From NS-11 sp036505795 (lineage in GTDB: Bacteria; Nitrospirota; Nitrospiria; Nitrospirales; NS-4): 15,338 nucleotides of DNA. Location: positions 1-15,338 of the forward strand of contig DASXSU010000076.1 of the NCBI GenBank assembly GCA_036505795.1, written 5' to 3'. The translations under genes and the position numbers were made by a program. The notes below the pieces were generated by a model. It made no database searches. It worked only from the letters and a program-made list of their open reading frames with translations, and was not told where the DNA came from. Shown here one piece after another: positions 7,618 through 14,188 of the stretch (position 1 is its first letter; each line of letters starts with the position of its first letter).

Positions 7618-8081
7618 TAAGCGGCGGTCGGCTGGCTGGCCTTGGCCATGAAGTATTCGCGCATGGCCTCGTTATCGATTTTCGACTCATTCCCTGACCA
7701 GGCCTTGTACCAGGGCGTTTCGGGAGCATGAGTCATGTTGCTCAGCTCAAAAGCAGTGAACTTGCCGTACACGTCCCACACCTTATTAAGAAGGCTCACC
7801 GCGTACGCGTCTTCTTTCAGGTCGTCACTCACGGCATCGCAATCGGCGGGAATGCCATTCCCACCGTAGCTTTTATACTCGTCATAGATTGAACGTATCA
7901 CCGGGCCATACGTCCACGCCTTGATCTCTTCATTGATCAGCGGCTGACGCTTGATCGCTAAATACCATCCGTGCGCGAAGTAAATCAGCTTTTGCAATTT
8001 CATAGGCGTAAGAGTTTCGCCTTTTGTTTTTGCCAAACACAGGAAATAATGAGCTATGGCTTTCGCCGGGTAGGGTGCCAT
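7617..8081 (-). CDS. Panacea-domain (DUF4065, SocA/GepA-like) antitoxin
   Basis: The 154-residue protein is nearly all Panacea domain. The two hallmark blocks are visible: MKLQKLIYFAHGWYLA (27-42) and YGPVIRSIYDEY (58-69), followed by the helical C-terminal half. Panacea proteins act as antitoxins for many unrelated toxins encoded next to them, and relatives such as SocA act as proteolysis adaptors. Antitoxin first and membrane protein second, joined by TAATG, is the usual order for a PanAT operon. ATG 8081 is kept because the domain begins directly after it; the upstream AAGGA is 11 nt away, a weak site. A 19-bp inverted repeat lies in the shared gap with the divergent zinc-ribbon gene. Confidence 0.9.
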   Translation of the reverse strand: MAPYPAKAIAHYFLCLAKTKGETLTPMKLQKLIYFAHGWYLAIKRQPLINEEIKAWTYGPVIRSIYDEYKSYGGNGIPADCDAVSDDLKEDAYAVSLLNKVWDVYGKFTAFELSNMTHAPETPWYKAWSGNESKIDNEAMREYFMAKASQPTAA

Positions 8082-8109
8082 GTCAGAGCGTATCCTTCCT
8101 GGATAGGCA

Positions 8110-8128
8110 GAGCATAAAGGTGATGCTC
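8110..8128. promoter_or_regulatory. Inverted repeat in the divergent gap upstream of the Panacea operon
   Basis: GAGCAT (8110-8115), 7 nt, ATGCTC (8123-8128), placed about 30 bp upstream of the antitoxin start. A second short palindrome, AGTTAACT, lies at 8140-8147. They could be autoregulatory operator sites for the operon, but no clear -35/-10 pair can be assigned. Confidence 0.3.
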
Positions 8129-8224
8129 AAGGGTTACTCAGTTAACTTTACCAGTACGCAGTATTCGGTTGCAAACCTCATCGCGGGAGGATACTTTATT
8201 GGGACTCGTACCCGGAGGTGAGCT

Positions 8225-8593
8225 ATGGACAAGGTCGGACCCACCAAGGTGAGTGTCAAGGGCGATGCGTTATACGACGCAAAAACGGGGAAGCTGATCA
8301 AGGATGGCCTTGCGACACGGGCAGCCATTGCTGACTACGCCGCCCACCATTATATCGCCCTCCCTATCATAGACAATTCGGGGCGCCCGTGGAACGCCGA
8401 TGGCGAGCTGGTCTATTGCCTGCACGGCTCCAAGTACGAGACCCTGACTCGAGATCTCCCGCATGCGCGGCCTTGCCCGGAATGCGGCGGGATGGCGCTT
8501 CTAGTCGAGGAGGGCACGGTGGAGCGTGATTGCGTCCGCTGCACGCAGTGCAAACACGAGTTTGATGCAAGATTGCAAATGATGGAGAGCTAG
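8225..8593 (+). CDS. Small zinc-ribbon protein of unknown function
   Basis: I do not recognise the family. The 122-residue protein has an N-terminal stretch of about 80 residues without known motifs and a C-terminal zinc-ribbon-like pair, CPEC (84-87) and CTQC (106-109), with an extra Cys at 103. There is no signal peptide or membrane helix, so it should be cytoplasmic. The start is firm: GGAGGTGA (8214-8221) lies 3 nt before ATG. It is transcribed divergently from the Panacea operon across a 143-bp gap. A DNA- or RNA-binding role would suit a zinc ribbon, but this is not shown. Confidence 0.7.
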   Translation: MDKVGPTKVSVKGDALYDAKTGKLIKDGLATRAAIADYAAHHYIALPIIDNSGRPWNADGELVYCLHGSKYETLTRDLPHARPCPECGGMALLVEEGTVERDCVRCTQCKHEFDARLQMMES

Positions 8594-8705
8594 CTGTCCT
8601 ATTTATCTCCCGTCGGCATTCGCTAACATCCTGACCACTGCACAGGCTGCACGCCGTGGGGAATGTCTCTGTGGTCTTCGAGTCTCGCCGGTGGATGGAG
8701 GCTTT

Positions 8706-11066
8706 ATGAAAATGGATATCCCGAAAACGAAAAAGCTCGTGGCGCTAATCCTCAGCGCATTCATGACCTTCGGGACTCTAGGGCCTGCTGTCGCAGACAC
8801 CCTGCCGGGCGAACCCGCCCCGCCGTCCTCGGCCTCCTCAGAGCATCTTTCGGACGAAGAAGCCCTCAAGGCGGCGGTCGAGTGGGCGAAGTTCGGCAAA
8901 GAGCCGGATGGGGGCAAGGCTATTGACACGACAATTGGCGTGATCTCGGTCGCGTATCCTCCTGCCGGCATCGTGCTGACTATTGCATGGGGGATTCTTA
9001 AGAGTATGGCGACCGGGTCCGATCCCGTCGGCGAAGCGCTCAAGGCGCTCAACGCGCGAATGGATCTACTTCAAAAGCGCCTCGACATTCTTCAGGCGGA
9101 GGTGAATGCAATCCGTGATGAGGGATTCAGGAACGCAAATAATGACCGTATGAGGGAATTACTCGCTCGCCATGACCGGATGAAGCTTCTGACGTCTCAA
9201 CTGAGTGCGCGGCCGACGGACCAGTATGACAAGAACAGCATTGTGACGGAGGCACAAATCATCGCCGGGAGGTTCTTGCCCACGACCGATGTCGACCGCG
9301 ATCTATGGCGGTGGAGCGACATGCATGTCTTTACCGGCTCGGACGGCAAGCTGCACTCGCAGCTGCTACCAGCCTCATTTAAGGTCCTGCCCACGTTTGA
9401 GTACTACGCCAGCGCGCTTCTTCTCTATATGGCCGCGGTGGAGTACGCGTTGAACGGCAATACGGCGCTCATCATGAGCACCTACGGTAAGGATTTGCTG
9501 AAACACGCGGCGTTTCTGAGCGTCAGACCGACGTGGCGGGAGTTTGGCGCGGAGGACGATGGGATCACGCTGCCGGAGCAGATCATGAAGAGGGTGGCAT
9601 GCTATATCGAGCCGGTAAGCCGGTATCCGACTGCGGACCGCGTCTGCAACGCCAACTTTTTTTGCGACGACTGGATGCGCCTGACGAAAAGAGGTGTGGG
9701 TACAACCACATTCACGATGCCGAACAACAAAGATATGTGCATGCTGAGCGTTCGCCCGGCAAGGACCGTGTCGGCGCAGGAGCAGCAGCAACGGCTGACG
9801 GCAGCGACAGCAAACCCCGTCTATGGATCGCAGGCAATATCGCTTTGGGAGCAGTGGGGAGGGCGCGCGGATCGTGTGGTCGCCAATGAGGATGAGATGG
9901 AGACTGACTACGGCGTGGGAGCGATGGCTCTCTTGGCCGAAAAGCTGGAGCGTCTTGCCAAATACGGCGGGACACGCGAGCAGTTCATCGGCACATTCGA
10001 TTACACATACTACTCGAACCAGTTTCTCTATGTGACAAAAGCCAATGGAGAGCTGTTGTGGCACAAACACGTCATCGGCATAGACAAAAATCCACCCAAG
10101 GAACAAAACTTCAAAGAGATGCAGGTGCAGCCGGCGGGCAAGGTCGGCGGGGTGTTGAAGGAGCTCAGCACGAGGGGTCTTGACGAGCCGACTGGGGTCG
10201 AGAGTCAGGAACCGGCACCCATAGAGGGGACCGGAGTCGAGGGCCGGGGAATTGGAAAGGTGCAGCCAAAAACAGGAACAACCATGACCGCGCCCGGAAC
10301 AACGGTCACGCAGATAGGGCCCGGGATGACGGCAACACAGGCCGCAGCGCTGGTACCGAAGGCGCCGGGCCCGCGCGTCTTTCACAAGACGGAAGGGCCG
10401 AAGAAGGTGGGTACCGGCTGGGCAAGCTTTCGCGAGGTCATTCCCGGCGGCCTCTCGGCGATGTATGGTCTCACTGCGGATGGTGTCCTCAAGTGGTACC
10501 GGCACGACGGGTTCCTCGACGGCACGATGAATTGGAAGGGCCCGGTTGATGTGGGTACGGGATGGAACAAGTTCAAAAAGATAGTGGGCGGCGGCGATGG
10601 AGTGCTCTATGGCATCCAACCGGATGGCGCGTTGCATTGGTATCGACACAATGATGTGGCCGATCCGGCCAAGCCGCCGAAGTGGTCAGCCCCGCGCGTG
10701 GTGGGCTCAGGTTGGCAAACGTTTGCGCATGTATTCTCGACCGGCGAGGGTATCATGTATGCGGTCACGCCCGATGGGCGGCTGCTCTGGTATCGCCATA
10801 AAGCCTACCTCACGGGAGAGCCCCAATGGGAAGGACCGAAAGAAGTGGGTACGGGTTGGACAGGCTTCAAACGCGTGTTTTCACCGGGACAAGGCATGAT
10901 TTACGGACTGAAAGCGGATGGGACGCTGTTATGGTACCAGCATGATGGGTACCAAGATGGGACGGTCAAATGGCAGGGGCCAACCGAGATCAACGCCGCA
11001 TGGGGCGATTTCATCCATGTCTTCCCCCGCATGTGGGGGACGCCGACGTCGCCGGTGGTGCGCTAG
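8706..11066 (+). CDS. Secreted protein with helical N-terminal domain and tachylectin-2-like beta-propeller
   Basis: The 786-residue protein begins with a Sec signal peptide (KTKK then a hydrophobic core, cleavage after AVA at about 30). Residues 75-101 form a hydrophobic segment with a central PPAG turn, followed by a coiled-coil-like amphipathic helix (about 108-140) and a mostly helical region to about 430 with several Cys. From 568 to 759 there are four repeats of about 48 residues with VGTGW...F...MYGL..DG.L.WYRH...W.GP, the pattern of tachylectin-2, a sugar-binding propeller. A half repeat (436-455, FLYVTKANGELLWHKH) lies 112 residues earlier and the complementary half (766-774, WGDFIHVFP) ends the protein. 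GGAGG at 8697-8701 supports ATG 8706 or ATG 8712; GTG 8691 lies upstream of that site and is rejected. Carbohydrate binding outside the cell is likely; toxin or adhesin activity is conjecture. Confidence 0.8.
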   Translation: MKMDIPKTKKLVALILSAFMTFGTLGPAVADTLPGEPAPPSSASSEHLSDEEALKAAVEWAKFGKEPDGGKAIDTTIGVISVAYPPAGIVLTIAWGILKSMATGSDPVGEALKALNARMDLLQKRLDILQAEVNAIRDEGFRNANNDRMRELLARHDRMKLLTSQLSARPTDQYDKNSIVTEAQIIAGRFLPTTDVDRDLWRWSDMHVFTGSDGKLHSQLLPASFKVLPTFEYYASALLLYMAAVEYALNGNTALIMSTYGKDLLKHAAFLSVRPTWREFGAEDDGITLPEQIMKRVACYIEPVSRYPTADRVCNANFFCDDWMRLTKRGVGTTTFTMPNNKDMCMLSVRPARTVSAQEQQQRLTAATANPVYGSQAISLWEQWGGRADRVVANEDEMETDYGVGAMALLAEKLERLAKYGGTREQFIGTFDYTYYSNQFLYVTKANGELLWHKHVIGIDKNPPKEQNFKEMQVQPAGKVGGVLKELSTRGLDEPTGVESQEPAPIEGTGVEGRGIGKVQPKTGTTMTAPGTTVTQIGPGMTATQAAALVPKAPGPRVFHKTEGPKKVGTGWASFREVIPGGLSAMYGLTADGVLKWYRHDGFLDGTMNWKGPVDVGTGWNKFKKIVGGGDGVLYGIQPDGALHWYRHNDVADPAKPPKWSAPRVVGSGWQTFAHVFSTGEGIMYAVTPDGRLLWYRHKAYLTGEPQWEGPKEVGTGWTGFKRVFSPGQGMIYGLKADGTLLWYQHDGYQDGTVKWQGPTEINAAWGDFIHVFPRMWGTPTSPVVR
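10407..10982 (+). repeat. Four tandem tachylectin-type blade repeats within the secreted protein gene
   Basis: The V-G-[TS]-G-W motif recurs at residues 568, 616, 666 and 714 of the protein, spacings of 48, 50 and 48. A further Trp at 766 keeps the 48-residue period. Confidence 0.75.
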
Positions 11067-11085
11067 CGAGAATGTGCGGCTGGCC

Positions 11086-11853
11086 TTAATCCACGCCGGA
11101 GTAGTACCGCACCACGTCTGCCACGGAGAGAATGCCCACGATCGTCGTGTTCTCCGTCACGGCCAGATGCCGAACACCCTTGGCCTTCATCATCTGGACG
11201 GCTTCAAGAATCGGCTCCTGAGCTTCGATGGAGATGATCGGTTTGCTCATGCAGGTCTTCACCGGAGTCTTGGCGGGGTCCAATCCCTGGGCCACACCCT
11301 TCCGGCAGATATCTGCCTCCGTCAGAATCCCCACATAGCGCTGTTCGTCCTTCACCAGCAGTGAGCCGATCTTGTGTTTCTTCAGCAAGCTTCCGGCCTC
11401 CACCAGTACCGCATCCTGGCTCAAGCTATGGATCTCGGGCGACATGAAGTGCGAGACGTGGGGGGCTTTCAAGCTCTCCAGGCGACGCTTGCGGAAGGCG
11501 TCTGAGCGTCGGGCTTCGAGCTCCGAGACACAGCTCTCCAGCACCCGTTTGCGCTGCTGCAGGCTTTCGCGATCCACATCCTGGGCGCCAGGTTCCTGTG
11601 CCTCTTCAGGAAGGTTAACGATGCTCGAGGCTTCCCCGAGCTGCGCGTACTCGTACGCTTCCAGCAATTCTGAGGCTGCGCCGAACACCAGGCTGATCAG
11701 CCGGTCGGTCTCCTGATCGAATTCCGCCAAGGATGAGGTGGACGGCCCCTTTGATAGAAAGGACCGAAACTTGCCGAGATGTCCTCGAAATCGCTCGATG
11801 TCCCGATCGAGAAACAACCCGCGGGAAAGCCGAGTTTTTGCGCCTGTAACCAT
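11086..11853 (-). CDS. CBS-domain-pair protein with helical N-terminal region
   Basis: The 255-residue protein has two CBS domains forming a Bateman pair: CBS1 about 133-190 (HFMSPEIHSLSQDA, GSLLVKDEQRYVGILTEADI) and CBS2 about 198-253 (CMSKPIISIEAQEP, VRHLAVTENTTIVGILSVAD). CBS pairs usually bind adenosine nucleotides and signal energy state. The N-terminal 130 residues are predicted helical and charged and match no domain I know; no catalytic domain is fused, so the output is unknown. ATG 11853 was chosen over ATG 11877 because GGAGG sits 5 nt before it. A good promoter lies 45 bp upstream. The gene converges on the secreted-protein gene with only 19 bp between stops. Confidence 0.9.
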   Translation of the reverse strand: MVTGAKTRLSRGLFLDRDIERFRGHLGKFRSFLSKGPSTSSLAEFDQETDRLISLVFGAASELLEAYEYAQLGEASSIVNLPEEAQEPGAQDVDRESLQQRKRVLESCVSELEARRSDAFRKRRLESLKAPHVSHFMSPEIHSLSQDAVLVEAGSLLKKHKIGSLLVKDEQRYVGILTEADICRKGVAQGLDPAKTPVKTCMSKPIISIEAQEPILEAVQMMKAKGVRHLAVTENTTIVGILSVADVVRYYSGVD

Positions 11854-11898
11854 AGGGTCCTCCGGTGCGAAGAACATAGCCTAAGATATCGGGAAGAC

Positions 11899-11927
11899 AC
11901 AATAGGGTGTTCTAATTCGGTAGACAA
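11899..11927 (-). promoter_or_regulatory. Sigma70-type promoter of the CBS-protein gene
   Basis: On the minus strand TTGTCT (11927-11922) and TATTGT (11904-11899) are 17 bp apart, each matching 4 of 6 consensus positions. The predicted start near 11892 leaves a leader of about 40 nt containing the GGAGG site. Confidence 0.5.
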
Positions 11928-11976
11928 TTAAAACCGGGCGGCAGACATGGCGGGAATAAAGGTATAAACTTCTCTG

Positions 11977-12456
11977 ATGCGTACGAGTCCTGGGCTTCTT
12001 GCCGCAATTCTTATGATGTGTATCACTGCTGTTGAGTCGGGAGCCGAAATGGTACAAACTGGCCCCGCTCTGCCACAGTCGAGCACGACGTTGCCCCAGT
12101 CCAGCACAACGCTGCCGCAGAGCAGCACCACATTACCCCAATCGAGCACCACGCTTCCTCAGAACAGCACGACCCTGCCGCAATCCATGACGACGCTTCC
12201 ACAGTCCAGCACGACCCTCCCGCAGACTAGTACGACGTTGCCGCAATCCAGTACGACACTGCCGCAGTCTATGACGACGCTTCCGCAGTCCAGCACAACC
12301 CTTCCGCAGACTAGTACGACCCTGCCGCAATCCAGTACGACTCTTCCGCAACTGGGCCCGACCCTGCCGCCACCTTGTTCCGGAATAACCGTCGGAACGT
12401 TTCCTTGCACCCCAGGCAGCTTCGACAATCCGACCAGCAACAGCGGCCTCCGCTAG
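11977..12456 (+). CDS. Small secreted protein of heptapeptide TTLPQSS repeats
   Basis: The 159-residue protein starts with a signal peptide (SPGLLAAILMMCITAVESGA, cleavage about 23). It then consists of 13 tandem heptads with consensus TTLPQ-S/T/N-S/M (residues 37-127), and ends in a short tail with two cysteines (C134, C144) that could form a disulfide. The repeat is rich in Thr, Ser, Pro and Gln, lacks charge, and should be an extended, mucin-like or poly-proline-like rod outside the cytoplasm. Cys15 lies in the signal core without a proper lipobox, so a lipoprotein is unlikely. No strong Shine-Dalgarno is seen before ATG (AAAGGT is 13 nt away). I do not recognise a family. Codons for the same heptad differ widely, which suggests the protein sequence is under selection. 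Confidence 0.65.
   Translation: MRTSPGLLAAILMMCITAVESGAEMVQTGPALPQSSTTLPQSSTTLPQSSTTLPQSSTTLPQNSTTLPQSMTTLPQSSTTLPQTSTTLPQSSTTLPQSMTTLPQSSTTLPQTSTTLPQSSTTLPQLGPTLPPPCSGITVGTFPCTPGSFDNPTSNSGLR
12085..12357 (+). repeat. Thirteen tandem 21-bp repeats with a duplicated 84-bp block
   Basis: 13 units of 21 bp, each encoding TTLPQ plus two variable residues. The order NS-SM-SS-TS-SS-SM-SS-TS-SS shows a higher-order period of four units (84 bp): the block with SM, SS, TS and SS appears twice in nearly identical DNA, while the first units differ at many third positions. Confidence 0.9.
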
Positions 12457-12548
12457 CCTTTCTTGTTTTCGCGCGGATCGAACGCTGGGAGTTGCTTTGC
12501 CGTCCTCCTTGTTCAAGTCGTGAACGCCGTGTGGATTCGTCCATGCCT

Positions 12549-12578
12549 TGACATTTCCGTCGCCATATGACATTTCCG
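12549..12578 (+). promoter_or_regulatory. 11-bp direct repeat upstream of the basic-protein gene
   Basis: TGACATTTCCG occurs at 12549-12559 and again at 12568-12578, offset by 19 bp and 39 bp before the start codon at 12618. A TTGACA overlaps the first copy. The pair could be binding sites for a regulator. I cannot assign a -10 box. Confidence 0.35.
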
Positions 12579-12617
12579 CGCTACGGTCCTTGAATCGATA
12601 ATCACGGAGGTCAGGCC

Positions 12618-12908
12618 ATGGCAAAGAGTCAGGGAACAAAATCCCGCGGCAAGAAATCCAGCACCAAGTCTCGCTCTAAACGGACCGCCGTGGCTTCCCG
12701 AGCGCGAGGCCGGACAGGACGCGCGCGGAAGTCGACGACAGGACGCGCATCAACAGCTGCCAAGCGGGCAGGGGCGACCCGCGGAAAAAAGCAGGCGACC
12801 CGCAAGCGCTCTGCCAAGACGCAAACCAGACGACGCGTATCCGCGAAGACCCGCGCCAATCAAAAAGCTCTCGAGACCGCTCTCATCAGTCCGAGCACCC
12901 TTATTTAA
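12618..12908 (+). CDS. Very basic histone-H1-like DNA-binding protein
   Basis: Of 96 residues, 14 are Lys and 17 Arg, and the rest are mainly Ala, Ser, Thr and Gly; Glu86 is the only acidic residue. The composition and lack of hydrophobic core match the disordered histone-H1-like or AlgP-like tails that bind nucleic acid nonspecifically. It contains no HU fold and no catalytic motif. ATG 12618 is well supported by GGAGG 7 nt upstream. The last 15 residues (QKALETALISPSTLI) are not basic and may form a short helix. A nucleoid-compaction role is an inference from composition. It is a single gene flanked by a direct repeat upstream and a strong hairpin downstream. Confidence 0.75.
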   Translation: MAKSQGTKSRGKKSSTKSRSKRTAVASRARGRTGRARKSTTGRASTAAKRAGATRGKKQATRKRSAKTQTRRRVSAKTRANQKALETALISPSTLI

Positions 12909-13039
12909 CGGTGTTTTAAGCCTCGTGTAGCGACAATGCGTAGCGCGGGTGGTCGTTCTTGGCGAGTGCCGGGAAGCCTCTCGTCCCCGGCGAGGCAGGC
13001 CCAGTGGTCAGCTGAACTTGCGTGAGCACTACGCCATCG

Positions 13040-13072
13040 GCGGGCGGGATATCAGAACCTATTCCCGCCCGC
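13040..13072. terminator. GC-rich hairpin between convergent genes
   Basis: GCGGGCGGGA (13040-13049) and TCCCGCCCGC (13063-13072) form a perfect 10-bp stem with a 13-nt loop. It lies just after the 3' end of the minus-strand gene ending at 13085 and 130 bp after the basic-protein gene. No T-tract follows on either strand, so a bidirectional terminator or mRNA 3'-end block is only likely, not certain. Confidence 0.45.
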
Positions 13073-13084
13073 TACGCGCCGCTG

Positions 13085-13609
13085 CTACCCGCCCGATGCT
13101 GATCCCTTGCCACCAGGCGACAATGTCGGATTCGATCCTTCAGGAGCCTTCATGCCGCCCTGGTCCTGCGGGCCGCTCTGTCCGCTGGCTGGCATCTCCT
13201 GGGGGAAGCCTCCAGGGCTCGGACTGCCACCGGCATCTCTGCCGGCCCTGTTCTGCATATCCTGGTCTTTGACTCCCTCGAAACGGACCTTCTTTGCCAA
13301 CCCTTCCGGCGTCAGGTACGCCTCGATACGATCACCCTGCTTCAAAGGACGGTCCAAAGTCGCCTTCACATCCTTCTCAATAGTGAACTTGACCTCTTTC
13401 TTCGACCGCTCATCATTCACCACAAAATTGTCCCCGTCTATTTTCAGTACTTCACCCTTAATCTCCGCCGGCGCAAGTGTCGCTTTTGTCTCTGCTTTTG
13501 CATCCGAAGGTTTTGCATCAGAACGCCCTGGCGGGTCGGCCGCGAAACCGGCCGTACTCATTCCCAACCCAATCATGCATGCCAGAGCGAGGGTTAAAGA
13601 GGGTTTCAT
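13085..13609 (-). CDS. Periplasmic beta-barrel-like (DUF5666-like) protein, paralogue B
   Basis: The 174-residue product has a signal peptide (MKPSLTLALACMIGLGMSTA, cleavage after AGFA, about 22). A compact beta-rich core follows, with EIKGEVLKIDGDNFVVNDE and DRPLKQGDRIEAYLTPEG, resembling small OB-fold or DUF5666-type domains. A Pro/Gly/Gln-rich tail ends in SNPTLSPGGKGSASGG. ATG 13609 is set by GGGAGGAAATT directly upstream; the frame extends to 13699 without such a site. It is a clear duplicate of the gene at 13706-14188, with a longer linker before the core and a longer tail. Function is unknown; binding a ligand or metal in the periplasm would fit. It probably shares a transcript with the upstream copy, 96 bp away. 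Confidence 0.8.
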   Translation of the reverse strand: MKPSLTLALACMIGLGMSTAGFAADPPGRSDAKPSDAKAETKATLAPAEIKGEVLKIDGDNFVVNDERSKKEVKFTIEKDVKATLDRPLKQGDRIEAYLTPEGLAKKVRFEGVKDQDMQNRAGRDAGGSPSPGGFPQEMPASGQSGPQDQGGMKAPEGSNPTLSPGGKGSASGG

Positions 13610-13705
13610 AATTTCCTCCCTTTTTTTTGAGCCCACATCGACAGTCTTGACGGTGAATTCACCACTAACAGCCCGATTGCTCGCAGGGGCAAAGGGCAAT
13701 CAAGC

Positions 13706-14188
13706 CTATCCGCCGGAGGCTGAGCCCTTGCCGTCGGGCGATAACGTGGGATTTGATCCTTCAGGGGAGCTCATGCCGCCCTTCTTCTGTCGACTCTTTC
13801 CGGAAGAATCCTTGGACAATCCTCCGGGGGCCTGGATCTCACCAAGGTCTTTGCCTGCCCGGTCCGTATCACTTCCCTTCGTGGCCTCAAAGCGCACGGA
13901 CTTCGCATAACCTTCAGGAGTCAAAAACGCCTCGATGCGATCCCCCTGTTTCAAAGGACGGTCCAAGCTCGCTTTCACATCCTTTTCAATAGTGAACCTG
14001 ACTTCTTTCTTAGACCGCTCATCCTTCACTACGAAATTGTCTCCTTCTACTTTCAGCACTTCCCCTTTTATCTCCCCTTGGGAGATGATGTTTGTATCTG
14101 CTCGCCCCACCGGATCTTCGGCAATACCGGCGGTACTGAGCCCAAGCGTCGCAGCGCAAGCTAGCGTTAGGATTAAAGTCGGTTTCAT
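13706..14188 (-). CDS. Periplasmic beta-barrel-like (DUF5666-like) protein, paralogue A
   Basis: The 160-residue product has a signal peptide (MKPTLILTLACAATLGLSTA, cleavage after AGIA), the core EIKGEVLKVEGDNFVVKDE and DRPLKQGDRIEAFLTPEG, then a polar Lys/Ser/Gly tail ending in SNPTLSPDGKGSASGG. The core is near-identical to its neighbour, while linker and tail differ by insertions. GGAGGAATT before ATG 14188 fixes the start. The leader contains a small hairpin (GGCCG, 5 nt, CGGCC at 14210-14224). As the first gene of the pair it probably carries the promoter; TATAGT on the minus strand at 14301-14296 is a candidate -10. Function is unknown. Confidence 0.82.
   Translation of the reverse strand: MKPTLILTLACAATLGLSTAGIAEDPVGRADTNIISQGEIKGEVLKVEGDNFVVKDERSKKEVRFTIEKDVKASLDRPLKQGDRIEAFLTPEGYAKSVRFEATKGSDTDRAGKDLGEIQAPGGLSKDSSGKSRQKKGGMSSPEGSNPTLSPDGKGSASGG

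Noticed and set aside
9375..10649. 424-codon open frame on the minus strand
   Set aside because: It lies wholly antisense to the secreted tachylectin-type gene, is rich in Arg, His, Cys and Leu as antisense frames of GC-rich genes are, and shows no domain or ribosome site.
11977..12045. Lipoprotein signal in the heptad-repeat protein
   Set aside because: Cys15 is inside the hydrophobic core and preceded by Met-Met, not a lipobox; a normal signal peptidase site after SGA fits better.
12085..12357. CRISPR-like array
   Set aside because: The repeats are contiguous 21-bp coding units without spacers.
12159..12440. 93-codon minus-strand repeat frame (Val/Cys/Gly-rich)
   Set aside because: It exists only because a 21-bp repeat keeps all frames open; the plus frame has a signal peptide and varied codons.
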